From: Sphingobacteriales bacterium 16-39-50
Lineage (GTDB): Bacteria; Bacteroidota; Bacteroidia; Sphingobacteriales; Sphingobacteriaceae
NCBI GenBank assembly: GCA_002257025.1
Contig: NCHA01000005.1
Span: forward strand, 124,001-188,000
Direction: 5' to 3'
Length of the DNA: 64,000 nt
The notes beneath the pieces were generated by a model. The model was not told the origin of the DNA. It made no database searches and saw nothing but the letters and a program-made list of their open reading frames with translations. Position numbers and translations under genes: made by a program. Below, in pieces: positions 1 to 8,316 of the stretch (its first letter is position 1; every line of letters begins with the position of its first letter).

Positions 1-8
1 AAATTATC

Positions 9-437
9 ATGGAAGAATTAATTGGTACTGTAGTTCTGGTTCACCCGGAACTTATGAATGATCCTGTGAACCGTCAGGGTCAGGTTGGCATTGTTGCCAC
101 AGCAGATCTTGGACAAGATGAAGTATTTGTGGGTTTTGGCAAAGGGCCATTAGGTCTGTACTCGGTAGATGCATTGCTTGCATTAAAACCACACAATGAA
201 ATCTATAAAGACCTGCTCACCCACGTTCAGGAACTGGATCCGCAGGATTTTAAAGCCATGTTGCGCATCAGTATGCTCCTGGAAGCTGGTTCACCCAAAC
301 AGATTAAAGATGCAATGGAACTAGCTATGACCAGCTACCAGACTTTATCTCACTGCACAATACCCTTACAAGATAAACTGAATCCAGTCAGGGAACAAAA
401 CCAGATTGAAGAGCGGGACTATGCCCACACTCGTTAA
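9..437 (+). CDS. Conserved hypothetical protein of conjugative elements, copy 1
   Basis: A 142-residue protein with no function I can name. Its first 60 residues share a pattern with the next gene: VHPxL, DPxxRQGQ, DEVFVxFG, then GLYSxDALLxLKP. This suggests a small beta-barrel-like N-terminal domain followed by a helical C-terminal half containing a KxALELA-like segment. No signal peptide or membrane segment is visible. The ATG at position 9 lies in an AAATTATCATG context that recurs before the gene at 4675. Together with the next gene it is a tandem duplication inside a block typical of Bacteroidota conjugative elements. That it is real is well supported by the paralogue; its role is unknown. 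Confidence 0.75.
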   Translation: MEELIGTVVLVHPELMNDPVNRQGQVGIVATADLGQDEVFVGFGKGPLGLYSVDALLALKPHNEIYKDLLTHVQELDPQDFKAMLRISMLLEAGSPKQIKDAMELAMTSYQTLSHCTIPLQDKLNPVREQNQIEERDYAHTR

Positions 438-485
438 CTGGCTTCAATTATTAAAACTAATGAAAGACTAAAAAAATAAATTGTT

Positions 486-914
486 ATGGATGAATTGGTA
501 GATAAAGAGGTTATGGTACATCCCAACCTGACCCAGGATCCTGCTACCAGGCAGGGTCAAACGGGAACGATTACAAATGTCGTGCACGAGAATGATGAGG
601 TATTTGTGCGTTTTGGCGATAATAGTATAGGCCTATACAGCTCTGATGCGCTACTCTTATTAAAGCCAGCATCTTTAATACTGGAAAGCCTTCGCTCCGC
701 TATTTATGGAATAGATTATCTGGATAGTAAGGATATCGTGGGAATTCTTGACGTCTATGCACTGCAAGCTTCAGGTCAGATAAAAGAAGCATTGGAACTT
801 GCTATCAGTAATGAAACTGTGCGTATCGCTTCCATAGTATTCGTAGATGACTGGATCGACCGTGGCTATTCAGATCAACAAGACCGTGGTCAAAGTCCAA
901 ATATAAGCCGATGA
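486..914 (+). CDS. Conserved hypothetical protein of conjugative elements, copy 2
   Basis: Paralogue of the preceding gene and of equal length (142 residues). The N-terminal half is well conserved (VHPNL, DPATRQGQ, NDEVFVRFG, GLYSSDALLLLKP) and the C-terminal half diverges, apart from a helical IKEALELAIS segment. The stop codon overlaps the start of the next gene in an ATGA arrangement, so translation of the following peptidase is probably coupled. No known catalytic motif is visible. The equal length and conserved core argue that both copies are under selection rather than one being a decaying duplicate. Confidence 0.75.
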   Translation: MDELVDKEVMVHPNLTQDPATRQGQTGTITNVVHENDEVFVRFGDNSIGLYSSDALLLLKPASLILESLRSAIYGIDYLDSKDIVGILDVYALQASGQIKEALELAISNETVRIASIVFVDDWIDRGYSDQQDRGQSPNISR

Positions 915-1447
915 ATTGGAACGCTGGGGGTAAAGGCGTTATCAACTGCATTACTTTTCTGCTTCTTTTGTTACCAGTAGAAATTATCGCCCAGGATATT
1001 CACCGGCCAAGCGTTCCTGGAGTCAATATCAGTCTGCCCTTAGCACATTTGATCGTCACTTCATCCTTTGGATGGCGTATTCATCCAATACTTGGCAAAC
1101 CAGATTTTCACCGTGCAGTGGATCTCGCCGCCAGCAATGACCCCGTTTATAGTATCATGGATGGTATCGTTTGTGAAACAGGCAAGCATCGCATTCTGGG
1201 TAACTATGTGAGAATAGATCACGGGAATATTCAAAGCCTCTACGGGCATCTTTCTCAGGTGCTTGTCCAAGCTGTCCAGACGGTTTTGGCTGGTCAGCCG
1301 ATTGGTATCACCGGATCCACAGGACGAGCGACCGGGGAACATTTGCATTTCAGTATCGTGTTCGGTGATAAGTATATACATCCGTTGCTTTTTCTCAAAG
1401 GAGCAATGGAGCAACAGGTATCCAGCCCACCATTCACTAAAAACTAA
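911..1447 (+). CDS. M23-family metallopeptidase, secreted
   Basis: A 178-residue zinc endopeptidase of the M23 (LytM/lysostaphin) family, which cuts peptidoglycan cross-bridges. A hydrophobic stretch at residues 9-27 ending near AQD looks like a signal peptide, so it should act in the periplasm. Zinc ligands are visible as H67 and D71 in FHRAVDLA, and H144/H146 in GEHLHFS, with catalytic-type H113 in LYGHLS. The family is known for local cell-wall opening. In a conjugative element it could help the mating channel pass the wall, which is inference from context. The start overlaps the previous stop by 4 bases. Confidence 0.85.
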   Translation: MNWNAGGKGVINCITFLLLLLPVEIIAQDIHRPSVPGVNISLPLAHLIVTSSFGWRIHPILGKPDFHRAVDLAASNDPVYSIMDGIVCETGKHRILGNYVRIDHGNIQSLYGHLSQVLVQAVQTVLAGQPIGITGSTGRATGEHLHFSIVFGDKYIHPLLFLKGAMEQQVSSPPFTKN

Positions 1448-1452
1448 GACTT

Positions 1453-1614
1453 ATGAAACCACATTTAAAGAAAGCCCAGCAATCACTTGAGAATAAACTC
1501 AATCAATTGCTAGAGGGTGAAGCTATCAGTTTAACCCCGAAAGAAGCAGCTATTTATGGCGCAGATCAATCTGATTTTTTGCCCGCAGAAGAGGAGGTAG
1601 ATGATGGCCGGTGA
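1453..1614 (+). CDS. Small hypothetical protein nested before ArdC-like gene
   Basis: A 53-residue open frame beginning ATG AAA CCA CAT just after the M23 gene and ending inside the first codons of the ArdC-like gene in another frame. The product is charged and predicted helical, with KKAQQSLENKLNQLLEGE, then SLTPKEAAIYG and an acidic AEEEVDD tail. It fills an otherwise empty gap, and its 3' end carries the GAGGAGG ribosome site used by the next gene. Codon use resembles its neighbours. It could be a small partner of the downstream protein. No homologue is recognised, so this is moderately supported only. Confidence 0.5.
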   Translation: MKPHLKKAQQSLENKLNQLLEGEAISLTPKEAAIYGADQSDFLPAEEEVDDGR

Positions 1615-2788
1615 AAAAGCAAAAGCCCTGCATATTCAAGTCGCCGAAAAATTGATCGAACAGCTTAAAGCAGGAACCGCTCCATGGCAAAAACCCTGGA
1701 GCAGCGAGAATCTGCCAGCTTTTGAATTGCCTTATAATGTCCAGAGCGGTAATCGTTACAAAGGCATCAATACATTAATGCTTTTGCTTGCAGAGAGAGA
1801 AGACCCCCGATGGATGACTTTTAAGCAGGCTGCAGCCAGTGACTGGCAAGTTAAAAAAGGCGAAAAAGGTACCATGATCCAATTTGTTAAAACGACGGAT
1901 CAACAGACCAAACGAGACGAAAAAGGGAAACCGGTTTTGAATGAACTGGGGCAGCCCGTAAAAATAAATTTAAAACTCGATAAACCGATTATTACTTCGG
2001 CCTGGGTTTTTAATGCTGAACAGATCAACGGCATTCCTTCTCTTGAAAGGCAAGACACAGAGTCTTTAACCTGGAATCCTCTTGAGCGTGCAGAAAGCCT
2101 TATTAAACAATCCGGAGCTGTCATTCATCACAGGGCAGGCGACCGGGCTTTCTACAGCCCAATAGCTGATCAGATTACTATGCCTCTCCGCGAACAATTT
2201 GATGCGCCAGGTAAGTATTACGCCACCCTTCTACATGAACTGGGGCATTGGACAGGACATACAGACCGTCTGGATCGGAGTATAATGAACAGGTTCGGGA
2301 CTGAAGATTATGCCCGCGAAGAACTCCGGGCAGAGATCGCCTCCTTATTGATTGGTCAGGAACTCCGGATCGGCCATGACCCTGGGCAGCATGCCGCTTA
2401 TGTTGATAGCTGGATTAAGGTATTGCAGGAAAATCCCTTTGAGATCCACAGTGCTGCTACTGATGCTGAAAAGATCTTTAACTACCTGACCAGTATGGAA
2501 AGGAAACAGGAAATAAAAGCAGAAACAAATACCAAATTCTTATCTACAGGTGATGAAATTCCTTATAAGGATACAGTGTATAAAGTGCAGGGGCATTTAA
2601 AACAAGGCCGCCTCCGCATGGAAGATCAGACCAGTGGAAACACTTTTATCCTTTCCAGGTCGGATGGTCTTTATGGGTCCTTACTTTATGCTAAACAGGA
2701 GCTGGCTACTGGTAAAACCGTCCAAAAAACCATTGAACCATCACAAACACCAGAGCCTGAGATTGCGGCTTATGGTATTAAACGTTAG
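1601..2788 (+). CDS. ArdC-like antirestriction protein (ssDNA-binding + zincin)
   Basis: A 395-residue protein of the ArdC type. The N-terminal ssDNA-binding domain (formerly DUF1738) is visible in KLIEQLKAGTAPWQKPW and in KAASDWQVKKGEKGT-like text. A zinc-metallopeptidase-like domain follows with HELGH (H212, E213, H216) and further ligands in the SIMNRFGTEDYAREELRAE region. ArdC proteins on mobile DNA protect the incoming strand from restriction; whether this one is proteolytic is unknown. The residues after about 310 form an extra C-terminal domain. AGGAGG at 1592-1597 fits the second ATG (1604, 6-base gap) better than the first. Confidence 0.85.
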   Translation: MMAGEKAKALHIQVAEKLIEQLKAGTAPWQKPWSSENLPAFELPYNVQSGNRYKGINTLMLLLAEREDPRWMTFKQAAASDWQVKKGEKGTMIQFVKTTDQQTKRDEKGKPVLNELGQPVKINLKLDKPIITSAWVFNAEQINGIPSLERQDTESLTWNPLERAESLIKQSGAVIHHRAGDRAFYSPIADQITMPLREQFDAPGKYYATLLHELGHWTGHTDRLDRSIMNRFGTEDYAREELRAEIASLLIGQELRIGHDPGQHAAYVDSWIKVLQENPFEIHSAATDAEKIFNYLTSMERKQEIKAETNTKFLSTGDEIPYKDTVYKVQGHLKQGRLRMEDQTSGNTFILSRSDGLYGSLLYAKQELATGKTVQKTIEPSQTPEPEIAAYGIKR

Positions 2789-2810
2789 ACAAACCCTTTA
2801 ATCCTTCTTT

Positions 2811-3617
2811 ATGGAAACTATATTTTTTGAAAAGGAGCTGCCAATAACTGATCTGGAAAAGCTGGGGCTTTTCCGGGATGGTAGCCTAATACTTGAACGT
2901 GAAGATCTGGATGCATTGCTATCCGGCAGGCGAACAGACCTTATTACACTTAATGAACTGCAAAGTGATGGCTTTCGTATCGAAAGACTGGACGCAAAAC
3001 TATCACTAGACAGAACGCCGGAAGGAAAGATAACAATTCAGCTTCATCCAATTTACAAAGAAGCGCAGAAACATCCTTTATTGGTAGATGTAGAAGCCGA
3101 CCAGTTGGAACTTGGTACGATCAGCAATGTTCAAAAAACCTACCATACACCGGAGGGTAAGAAAAAGTCCTGGGTGATCGAATACGATTCTGAAACCAAG
3201 GAATTTATATCCTATGACCCCGATAAGATTAAAGTGCCGGAGAAAGTTAATGGGGAGACACTTTCGGATATTCAAAAGGAACTGTATCGGAATGGCGGCC
3301 TCGTACAGCTTTCCGATGGAACATTATTACAGCATCGGGCTAGTGAACGAAAAGGAATACTATCTGATCGTGCCGCACTGGTGCTTTCTGTACTATTAGA
3401 TGGCGGTCTTTCCTATTTGGTTGTAAGAGGTCTCCGGAATGTCTTAAATAATCCTAATCCCCAAAAAGACGAATATTCTGAAGCCTATAATCATGTAAGA
3501 AGGGACATGGGAAAACCACAAATTGAGAATATGCCCCCGAATCCTGATGTTCAGCTTCAGGACAATAATCGTAAATCACAGCAGAATCGGGGGTACGGAC
3601 GTGCAACCTCCAGGTAA
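2811..3617 (+). CDS. DUF4099/DUF3945-like conjugative-element protein
   Basis: A 268-residue protein recognised only as a type common on Bacteroidota conjugative transposons. The N-terminal part (FFEKELPITDLEKLGLF, LDALLSGRRTDL) resembles DUF4099. The middle (LSLDRTPEGKITIQLHPIYKEAQ) and a later segment (GETLSDIQKELYRNGGLVQL) resemble the DUF3945 type. A hydrophobic stretch at about residues 185-203 (AALVLSVLLDGGLSYLVV) may be one membrane contact. The C-terminus is polar, rich in N and Q. Its role in transfer is unknown. It is followed after 2 bases by the next gene, so they are probably co-transcribed. Confidence 0.65.
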   Translation: METIFFEKELPITDLEKLGLFRDGSLILEREDLDALLSGRRTDLITLNELQSDGFRIERLDAKLSLDRTPEGKITIQLHPIYKEAQKHPLLVDVEADQLELGTISNVQKTYHTPEGKKKSWVIEYDSETKEFISYDPDKIKVPEKVNGETLSDIQKELYRNGGLVQLSDGTLLQHRASERKGILSDRAALVLSVLLDGGLSYLVVRGLRNVLNNPNPQKDEYSEAYNHVRRDMGKPQIENMPPNPDVQLQDNNRKSQQNRGYGRATSR

Positions 3618-3619
3618 TC

Positions 3620-4258
3620 ATGCTCCCTTTTTTAGAGGCTTTGGGTATCAAGCCCGAAGTGCAGCATTTTTTTGAACCCTGGCTGGAAGTTAGCTCTGAG
3701 ACAGAATTGCAGTTTTCCTATTTAGATCAGGCAATTAACCGAAAAAAAAGGGAAGTCCTAAATGCACATGGTAGTCTTATTCCGTCAACAACCGGGATTT
3801 GGTGCGCGGGTGCTCTTCACCCAAATACTGTCAGACATAACTTCCTTTTTAATTCAGCGATAGAAGTCCTTAGTTTTTGCAGTATGAATATCGGCTGGCT
3901 GGCAAGGCCGGGTAACGTTGCATTTTCAGCACTTGGTTTGTGTCCTGTTGCCAGCCAGGTTGAGGCACTCCGATCCAGATTTCCTAACGCCCGTCTGCAT
4001 ACTGTTTTTGGAAATGATGTATTAGGAAGGATCGCGGACTGCAAAGTTGCTTTATGGGCTAAAGGAAAGGATGCTGATTTTCATATGCATCAGGATATAA
4101 TTATTGCACAATACAACAGTAAGAGTTTCCGAATACCCGAGTCAATTTTTTCTCTTCACTTTTTTGAAAAAAAAAGCAGTCTTCGGGCGGGGATCCGTAC
4201 CCATAAACCAAAAGCAGGGTTTGTCTCTTTTTTTGAGCTTCTCAAAGAAGCATCCTAA
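3620..4258 (+). CDS. Conserved hypothetical, possible Toprim-like domain
   Basis: A 212-residue protein without a firm assignment. Residues about 70-145 read like a divergent Toprim fold: a hydrophobic strand (NFLFNSAIEVLSF), then VAFSALGLCPVASQVEALRSRFP, then HTVFGNDVLGRIADCKVALW, in which GND could be the acidic turn. The canonical Glu and DxD residues of Toprim are not convincingly present, so an enzyme activity is not claimed. It belongs to the same closely spaced run as its neighbours, starting 2 bases after the previous stop. Confidence 0.6.
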   Translation: MLPFLEALGIKPEVQHFFEPWLEVSSETELQFSYLDQAINRKKREVLNAHGSLIPSTTGIWCAGALHPNTVRHNFLFNSAIEVLSFCSMNIGWLARPGNVAFSALGLCPVASQVEALRSRFPNARLHTVFGNDVLGRIADCKVALWAKGKDADFHMHQDIIIAQYNSKSFRIPESIFSLHFFEKKSSLRAGIRTHKPKAGFVSFFELLKEAS

Positions 4259-4289
4259 TAAAAAGATAGTCTTTCTAAATACTAAACTT

Positions 4290-4622
4290 ATGATTCCCGA
4301 GCAATTTAAGATCAACACGTTGTTGAAAGTAAACATATTTGGCCATGAGGCTGATGTGAACTATGCGTATTACTGGCCAAGAATTAAAGAAGAGCAACTA
4401 AAGCTCAAAGATGAAGGTCCGCTGGTTAGCCACATCGAATTTCGCTCTGATTCTAAAATTATCAGCGAAACTGGCTATCGTTCACATTTCTTTCACAGTG
4501 TCCTCCTGGAAGACACCACCTATGAAACAGTTCAGCAGCTTGTAACTGAAATAGGTGAGATGCTGGCCAAAGAAAATGGCTATGAGCCTAGATCTCCCGC
4601 CAATCAAATGAGTCTCTTTTAA
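4290..4622 (+). CDS. Conserved hypothetical protein, 110 aa
   Basis: I place the start at the ATG giving MIPEQFKINTLLKVN, which follows the previous stop by 31 bases. An upstream start at 4104 would overlap that gene by 155 bases and add a low-complexity, Phe/Lys-rich extension, so it is rejected. The product is a small soluble protein with VSHIEFRSDSKIISETGYRSHF and a C-terminal helix (ETVQQLVTEIGEMLAKE). It ends in NQMSLF, a tail that resembles a clamp-binding QxxLF peptide, an observation only. Function unknown. Confidence 0.65.
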   Translation: MIPEQFKINTLLKVNIFGHEADVNYAYYWPRIKEEQLKLKDEGPLVSHIEFRSDSKIISETGYRSHFFHSVLLEDTTYETVQQLVTEIGEMLAKENGYEPRSPANQMSLF

Positions 4623-4674
4623 TCATCACTGTTTTTCAATTTTTTATTTATTCACTTATTAAAATCAAATTATC

Positions 4675-5553
4675 ATGAACGAAAAAAATCTAGATTACCT
4701 TAAAAAAGTTCTGGACAACCTGGGTTTTGGAACCCGGCTTAATGATGTCCTGGAAACTGCTATCCGCCGGGAGATTCCCCGCTTTACATTGGGTTTAAAC
4801 AATACGCATAGGCCCGCCGAAGTAAAAGATCAGAACATACCAAGGACTGATCATATCCGCTTTGAGCTAAATTTTAACAAAGCAAAAGAAAGTGATATGT
4901 ACTTCCTGAATGATTACTTGGTTACTCTCCGTAAACAAGGAGAGCCTGTGCCGCGCATACAAACATTTGACTTGGAAAGAGATCATCGTATCACGGCTTT
5001 ACAGGCATGGAAACTATTATCGGGCTTATCTTTTGAAAAGGATGTTTATCCAAAACAGAACAGCGAAGAAAAGACTGCTTATAAGCCGGAGAAAACAAAG
5101 GTATGGTTTAAATTAAATCTTGACGTTACGGATGCTTACGGTAACCATCCATTACGCACATTCTACCCCGAATACCAATACAATTTGTCGGATAGCCTGG
5201 CTAAATATCCGTTGAAGGGCTTAGAAGATGCAACCAAAAAAGAAGAAGTATTAAAAACCTTAAAATACGGCAACTTCCAGGATGCGGAACTCACCATCGG
5301 AAAAAAATCAATACCGGTAATGCTTGCAGCTAACCCTCAGATGAAAACCATTGATATCTATGACAAAAACAGGAGAGAGATCCGCGATGAAGAAATCTTT
5401 CCTGAGCGAGCGGCCGCTCAAACCGCAAAAGCGGAAACTTCAGTTGGGGTAAAAAATGGAAAAAATGCAGTAAGCCAGTCAGCTCCGGAACAGACGGAAC
5501 AACCGTGGAAGCAAGAGCCGGAACTGGAAAGCGCTAAAACTATAGGTAGATAA
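4675..5553 (+). CDS. Conserved hypothetical protein of conjugative elements, 292 aa
   Basis: A 292-residue soluble protein. The N-terminal region (LDYLKKVLDNLGFGTRLNDVLETAIRR-type helix) is followed by a mixed region with HIRFELNFNKAKESDMYFLNDYLVTL and RITALQAWKLLSG, then FKLNLDVTDAYGNHPLRTFYPEYQYNL. The C-terminal 50 residues are polar and disordered-looking (QTAKAE, EQTEQPWKQEPE). The pattern is of a type often found near the relaxation genes of Bacteroidota conjugative transposons, which I know only as a hypothetical family. The spacer before it carries the same AAATTATCATG start context as the gene at position 9. Confidence 0.65.
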   Translation: MNEKNLDYLKKVLDNLGFGTRLNDVLETAIRREIPRFTLGLNNTHRPAEVKDQNIPRTDHIRFELNFNKAKESDMYFLNDYLVTLRKQGEPVPRIQTFDLERDHRITALQAWKLLSGLSFEKDVYPKQNSEEKTAYKPEKTKVWFKLNLDVTDAYGNHPLRTFYPEYQYNLSDSLAKYPLKGLEDATKKEEVLKTLKYGNFQDAELTIGKKSIPVMLAANPQMKTIDIYDKNRREIRDEEIFPERAAAQTAKAETSVGVKNGKNAVSQSAPEQTEQPWKQEPELESAKTIGR

Positions 5554-5559
5554 GACCTT

Positions 5560-5780
5560 GTATTATCCATTGCCTTGCAGGAGAGCGGGTATCCTTTTGC
5601 GTATACGTACCACGCTTACGCCGGGTACGCTTTAGCGCCGGAATCCTCGCACACCTTCAGGCACCCACGCCGGGAAAGAACAGCCCTACACCTTCCGTTT
5701 TTCAAACGGCTGGGCTGTTCATACCAGGCTTTATCATTCCCGCCCGCCTGGACGATCACTGCCACTTTAAATCTTATAAA
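5560..5780. ncRNA. Structured GC-rich noncoding stretch with serial stem-loops (candidate RNA, oriT or cis element)
   Basis: This 220-base gap contains at least three separate inverted repeats. CGTACC at 5606-5611 pairs with GGTACG at 5624-5629. GAACAGCCC at 5678-5686 pairs with GGGCTGTTC at 5712-5720 and encloses a second hairpin, CCGTTT-TTC-AAACGG, at 5695-5709. CCAGGC at 5724-5729 pairs with GCCTGG at 5746-5751. Composition is clearly richer in G+C than the flanking genes. It could be a structured RNA, an upstream control region for the small gene at 5781, or part of a transfer origin. Strand and function are not decided by the sequence. Confidence 0.45.
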
Positions 5781-5981
5781 ATGAAACGTTTACTACAAAA
5801 GGTCGACCGGATCAGAGCATCCGGTACAGCTACGCTAAATCTGGATCCAGTCTCTCCCTATTATAATTTGTCAGGCAAAAGATTCAAGGTTGAAAGTATG
5901 GGTACCCCCGGTTACAAATGCCGGATTACACTTTTAATCAATGATAAACCAGTGGATTTTACCATAAATGATATCATCTGA
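5781..5981 (+). CDS. Small conserved-looking protein, 66 aa
   Basis: A 66-residue product starting at an ATG directly after the structured region. The sequence alternates in a beta-rich manner: TATLNLDPVSPYYNLSGKRFKVESM, then GYKCRITLLINDKPVDFTINDII. This looks like a compact small-barrel domain. No catalytic motif, signal peptide or membrane segment is visible. Short genes of this sort are common on conjugative elements. I do not recognise a named family. The ordered hydrophobic pattern and the position after a structured leader favour a real gene. Confidence 0.5.
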   Translation: MKRLLQKVDRIRASGTATLNLDPVSPYYNLSGKRFKVESMGTPGYKCRITLLINDKPVDFTINDII

Positions 5982-6155
5982 CCAATCTCAGATCCAATTT
6001 TGATTTAAATTTTTCCAGCATGGGCACATTAAGATTACGAACTCCCATTAGCTATTATGGGGTAAGCAAAAACATTGTCCTGGGCGCAAGAAAAAGGGTG
6101 CTTATATGAGAAATAGGAAGGTGAATAAGAAATTATACCAGCTAAAAAAGAAAAA

Positions 6156-6383
6156 TTAATATGAATGACGTTTCTTTTGGTCATAAATCCACTGCTCGAA
6201 CTTGCGCTCTTTTTGTTTGCGCTGAGCGCGTTTTCTCGATCTGGAGTTAAGATATAACACAAATAGAAGCAGTACACCAAAAGCAACAGGAACAGCGATA
6301 GTGGAGTTCTTCATGCTTATACCAGCAAGCATAATACCGGTAACGATAATTGAGGTGAGTAGGAAAAGAAGTATTGTTCTCAT
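6156..6383 (-). CDS. Small two-helix membrane protein
   Basis: A 75-residue product with two hydrophobic segments, about residues 2-20 (RTILLFLLTSIIVTGIMLAG) and 28-46 (IAVPVAFGVLLLFVLYL), then a very basic cytoplasmic-type tail (NSRSRKRAQRKQKERKF). The pattern follows the positive-inside rule with both ends in the cytoplasm. AAGG lies about 3 bases before the ATG. It is convergent to the ICE backbone genes and divergent from the nuclease gene at 6545. Function unknown. It could be a small effector or regulator linked to the defence genes, but nothing in the sequence shows this. Confidence 0.5.
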   Translation of the reverse strand: MRTILLFLLTSIIVTGIMLAGISMKNSTIAVPVAFGVLLLFVLYLNSRSRKRAQRKQKERKFEQWIYDQKKRHSY

Positions 6384-6544
6384 AGCCTTATTGCTTTAAT
6401 TAGCTAACCAAATTACTATAGATAACTCTTACTCAAATTTACAAAATTTAGTGCAAACAACAAAGTAAATGGCTCATATTAAGGCGATATGATATTTAAA
6501 GCAATTGATAATCCTTATGGCCTATCTTAGTAGAAAATAAAGGA

Positions 6545-8305
6545 ATGACCAAGTTTAATAGCAAATTAGTTGTTAAATATTCGACTGTTTTCGGTTTCAC
6601 TAAGAAGTTCGACGAAACTGAACTGCAAGTAATTGATAAGAGTACCTGGGCTAAAATTTTAGCTAGGCTGAACCATCTCGCAAGAAACCGTAAGAACTAT
6701 ACGCCTGATCAGGTTCTTAAGGAATGGTTTAGCTCTGAAAACACTGAATACAGCAAGGCTGTTTATGAAAAAATAAAGGTTGGCTATGGGCCGCTTGGTT
6801 TCGGCCCCAATGATTTAACGCTTATAAGTATCTGGAGCAACTTGTCTCTTTACGATAAAGTTCTCAAAAGCAAAGGCAATGAATCCACGAGCCTGAAGGG
6901 AAATACTTCTGAGAAAAATCTATTTGAAATCTATTTAGCCCTAAACGAAGAATTTGCTGAAGGATCGAATAAAATCGCTGATGAATTGAACATCAAGGAT
7001 TATACCTACCCCATCGATTATTTAGCTCGCACTACGATCACTACGTTAATAACCTATAACGATTTAGTGCATTTAAGCCCCGTGGAGCTTTTGATAAGCC
7101 ATTTTATCAAAGCTTACTACTGCTTTATGTTTTTGGAAGAAGGCAAGCATAATGATTTAGTTGCACTATTTTTGAAGCCATACGGTGTCACAAGCTGGCA
7201 AGAATATTTAAAGCACTTGTTGCCAATAATGAATGCAGCTGTCATTCAAAAGGACGACTCTGGCTTATATTATTTTAATATTGAGAATTCTGCCGACCCG
7301 GCCAAAACAAAAATTCTCTTTGAACATTTGGCGTTAAACCAGGAAGAATCCTATCCAATCAAACCTGATTTTCTTCATGCCAGGGCGAGCCCATTATTTA
7401 AGACAGAAGAAAACAGGTACTTAATCATGGATCCTGTATTAACGGTTAACAGGTTATACAATTCCATTTTCTTTGAGCTATTGAGGATCGCTGAAGCCAA
7501 CTCATACCTCAACCCTAAATACGCATCTTTCTTCTCTTTATACACATTCGATTTTATCGAAAAATTTCTTTCTTATTCCCTGCTGAACAAAATATACAAT
7601 AAGACACAATGCTATAAATTATCTGGCCAGGAAATTAAGAAGAAGTTTAGTGTTGAATCTGAACCGGATTATTACGTTCGTAAAGGCAATAAGGTGTTTT
7701 TATTTGAAGTCAAGGGCAGTATAGTTACAGGGATAGCTAAACAATCATTTTCTTACTTGAAGATAGAGAAAGAGCTAAAATCAAAATACCTATTTGATGA
7801 AAAAGACAAGCAGAATAAAGCAATACGTCAATTAGTCGAAAGAATCATAACCCTTTTTGAAGGTAAGGCGAAATACGACGAAGCTGCCAATGCTAGGACG
7901 ATTAGAATATTCCCGATTTTGCTGGTTTCAGAAATCGCTTTAACTACCCCCGCTACCAATTTTCTTCTGAATCAGTGGTTTAAGGCAGGTGTGGACAAGA
8001 ACGATTTACTGAGAAACAACAAGCACCGTATTTGTGATTTGGTAATAATTGACTTAGATACTCTGATTTTGTATTCTCAGGTGTTTGAAGAAAACAACAA
8101 TTTATTAGAGACAATGATTTTAAAGTACTATGCTGCTGTTGCACAAAAGAAAATTCGCCCGGCAAAGGGCATTGAGTTTAATGAGCAGTTTATAACTATG
8201 CAGATGCAAAAATCTTTTATTCCTTTTTCGGATTTTCTAAGGGATGAACTAAAGATAAAAGCGCCGGATATTTTTATAGAGTTTGGCAAGGATCTTTTAA
8301 AATAG
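6545..8305 (+). CDS. PD-(D/E)XK nuclease-like protein, candidate defence effector
   Basis: A 586-residue protein I cannot assign to a named family. Residues 372-391 carry a textbook PD-(D/E)XK core: EPDYY (D375) followed by a strand ending LFEVKG (E388, K390), the arrangement of many restriction endonucleases. Further conserved-looking basic and aromatic residues follow (QSFSYLKIEKELK, QLVERIITLF). Residues 1-340 are mostly helical with no recognised domain. There are no membrane segments. The DUF4238 gene starts 11 bases downstream, implying one transcript. Placed between conjugative genes and two recognisable defence modules, it is most likely an antiviral or anti-plasmid nuclease; that role is inference. 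Confidence 0.75.
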   Translation: MTKFNSKLVVKYSTVFGFTKKFDETELQVIDKSTWAKILARLNHLARNRKNYTPDQVLKEWFSSENTEYSKAVYEKIKVGYGPLGFGPNDLTLISIWSNLSLYDKVLKSKGNESTSLKGNTSEKNLFEIYLALNEEFAEGSNKIADELNIKDYTYPIDYLARTTITTLITYNDLVHLSPVELLISHFIKAYYCFMFLEEGKHNDLVALFLKPYGVTSWQEYLKHLLPIMNAAVIQKDDSGLYYFNIENSADPAKTKILFEHLALNQEESYPIKPDFLHARASPLFKTEENRYLIMDPVLTVNRLYNSIFFELLRIAEANSYLNPKYASFFSLYTFDFIEKFLSYSLLNKIYNKTQCYKLSGQEIKKKFSVESEPDYYVRKGNKVFLFEVKGSIVTGIAKQSFSYLKIEKELKSKYLFDEKDKQNKAIRQLVERIITLFEGKAKYDEAANARTIRIFPILLVSEIALTTPATNFLLNQWFKAGVDKNDLLRNNKHRICDLVIIDLDTLILYSQVFEENNNLLETMILKYYAAVAQKKIRPAKGIEFNEQFITMQMQKSFIPFSDFLRDELKIKAPDIFIEFGKDLLK

Positions 8306-8316
8306 AGGTTTAGATC

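Noticed and set aside
4104..4289. Longer start for the 110-aa gene
   Set aside because: Would overlap the preceding gene by 155 bases and add a low-complexity Phe/Lys-rich extension.
5575..5784. Open frame across the structured GC-rich gap
   Set aside because: It coincides with several stem-loops, begins without a ribosome site, has a composition (His, Pro, Arg rich) typical of accidental frames and overlaps the next start.
6020..6122. Two very short overlapping frames (29 and 17 codons) joined by ATGA
   Set aside because: Basic low-complexity products without a ribosome site or any family resemblance; too short to support.
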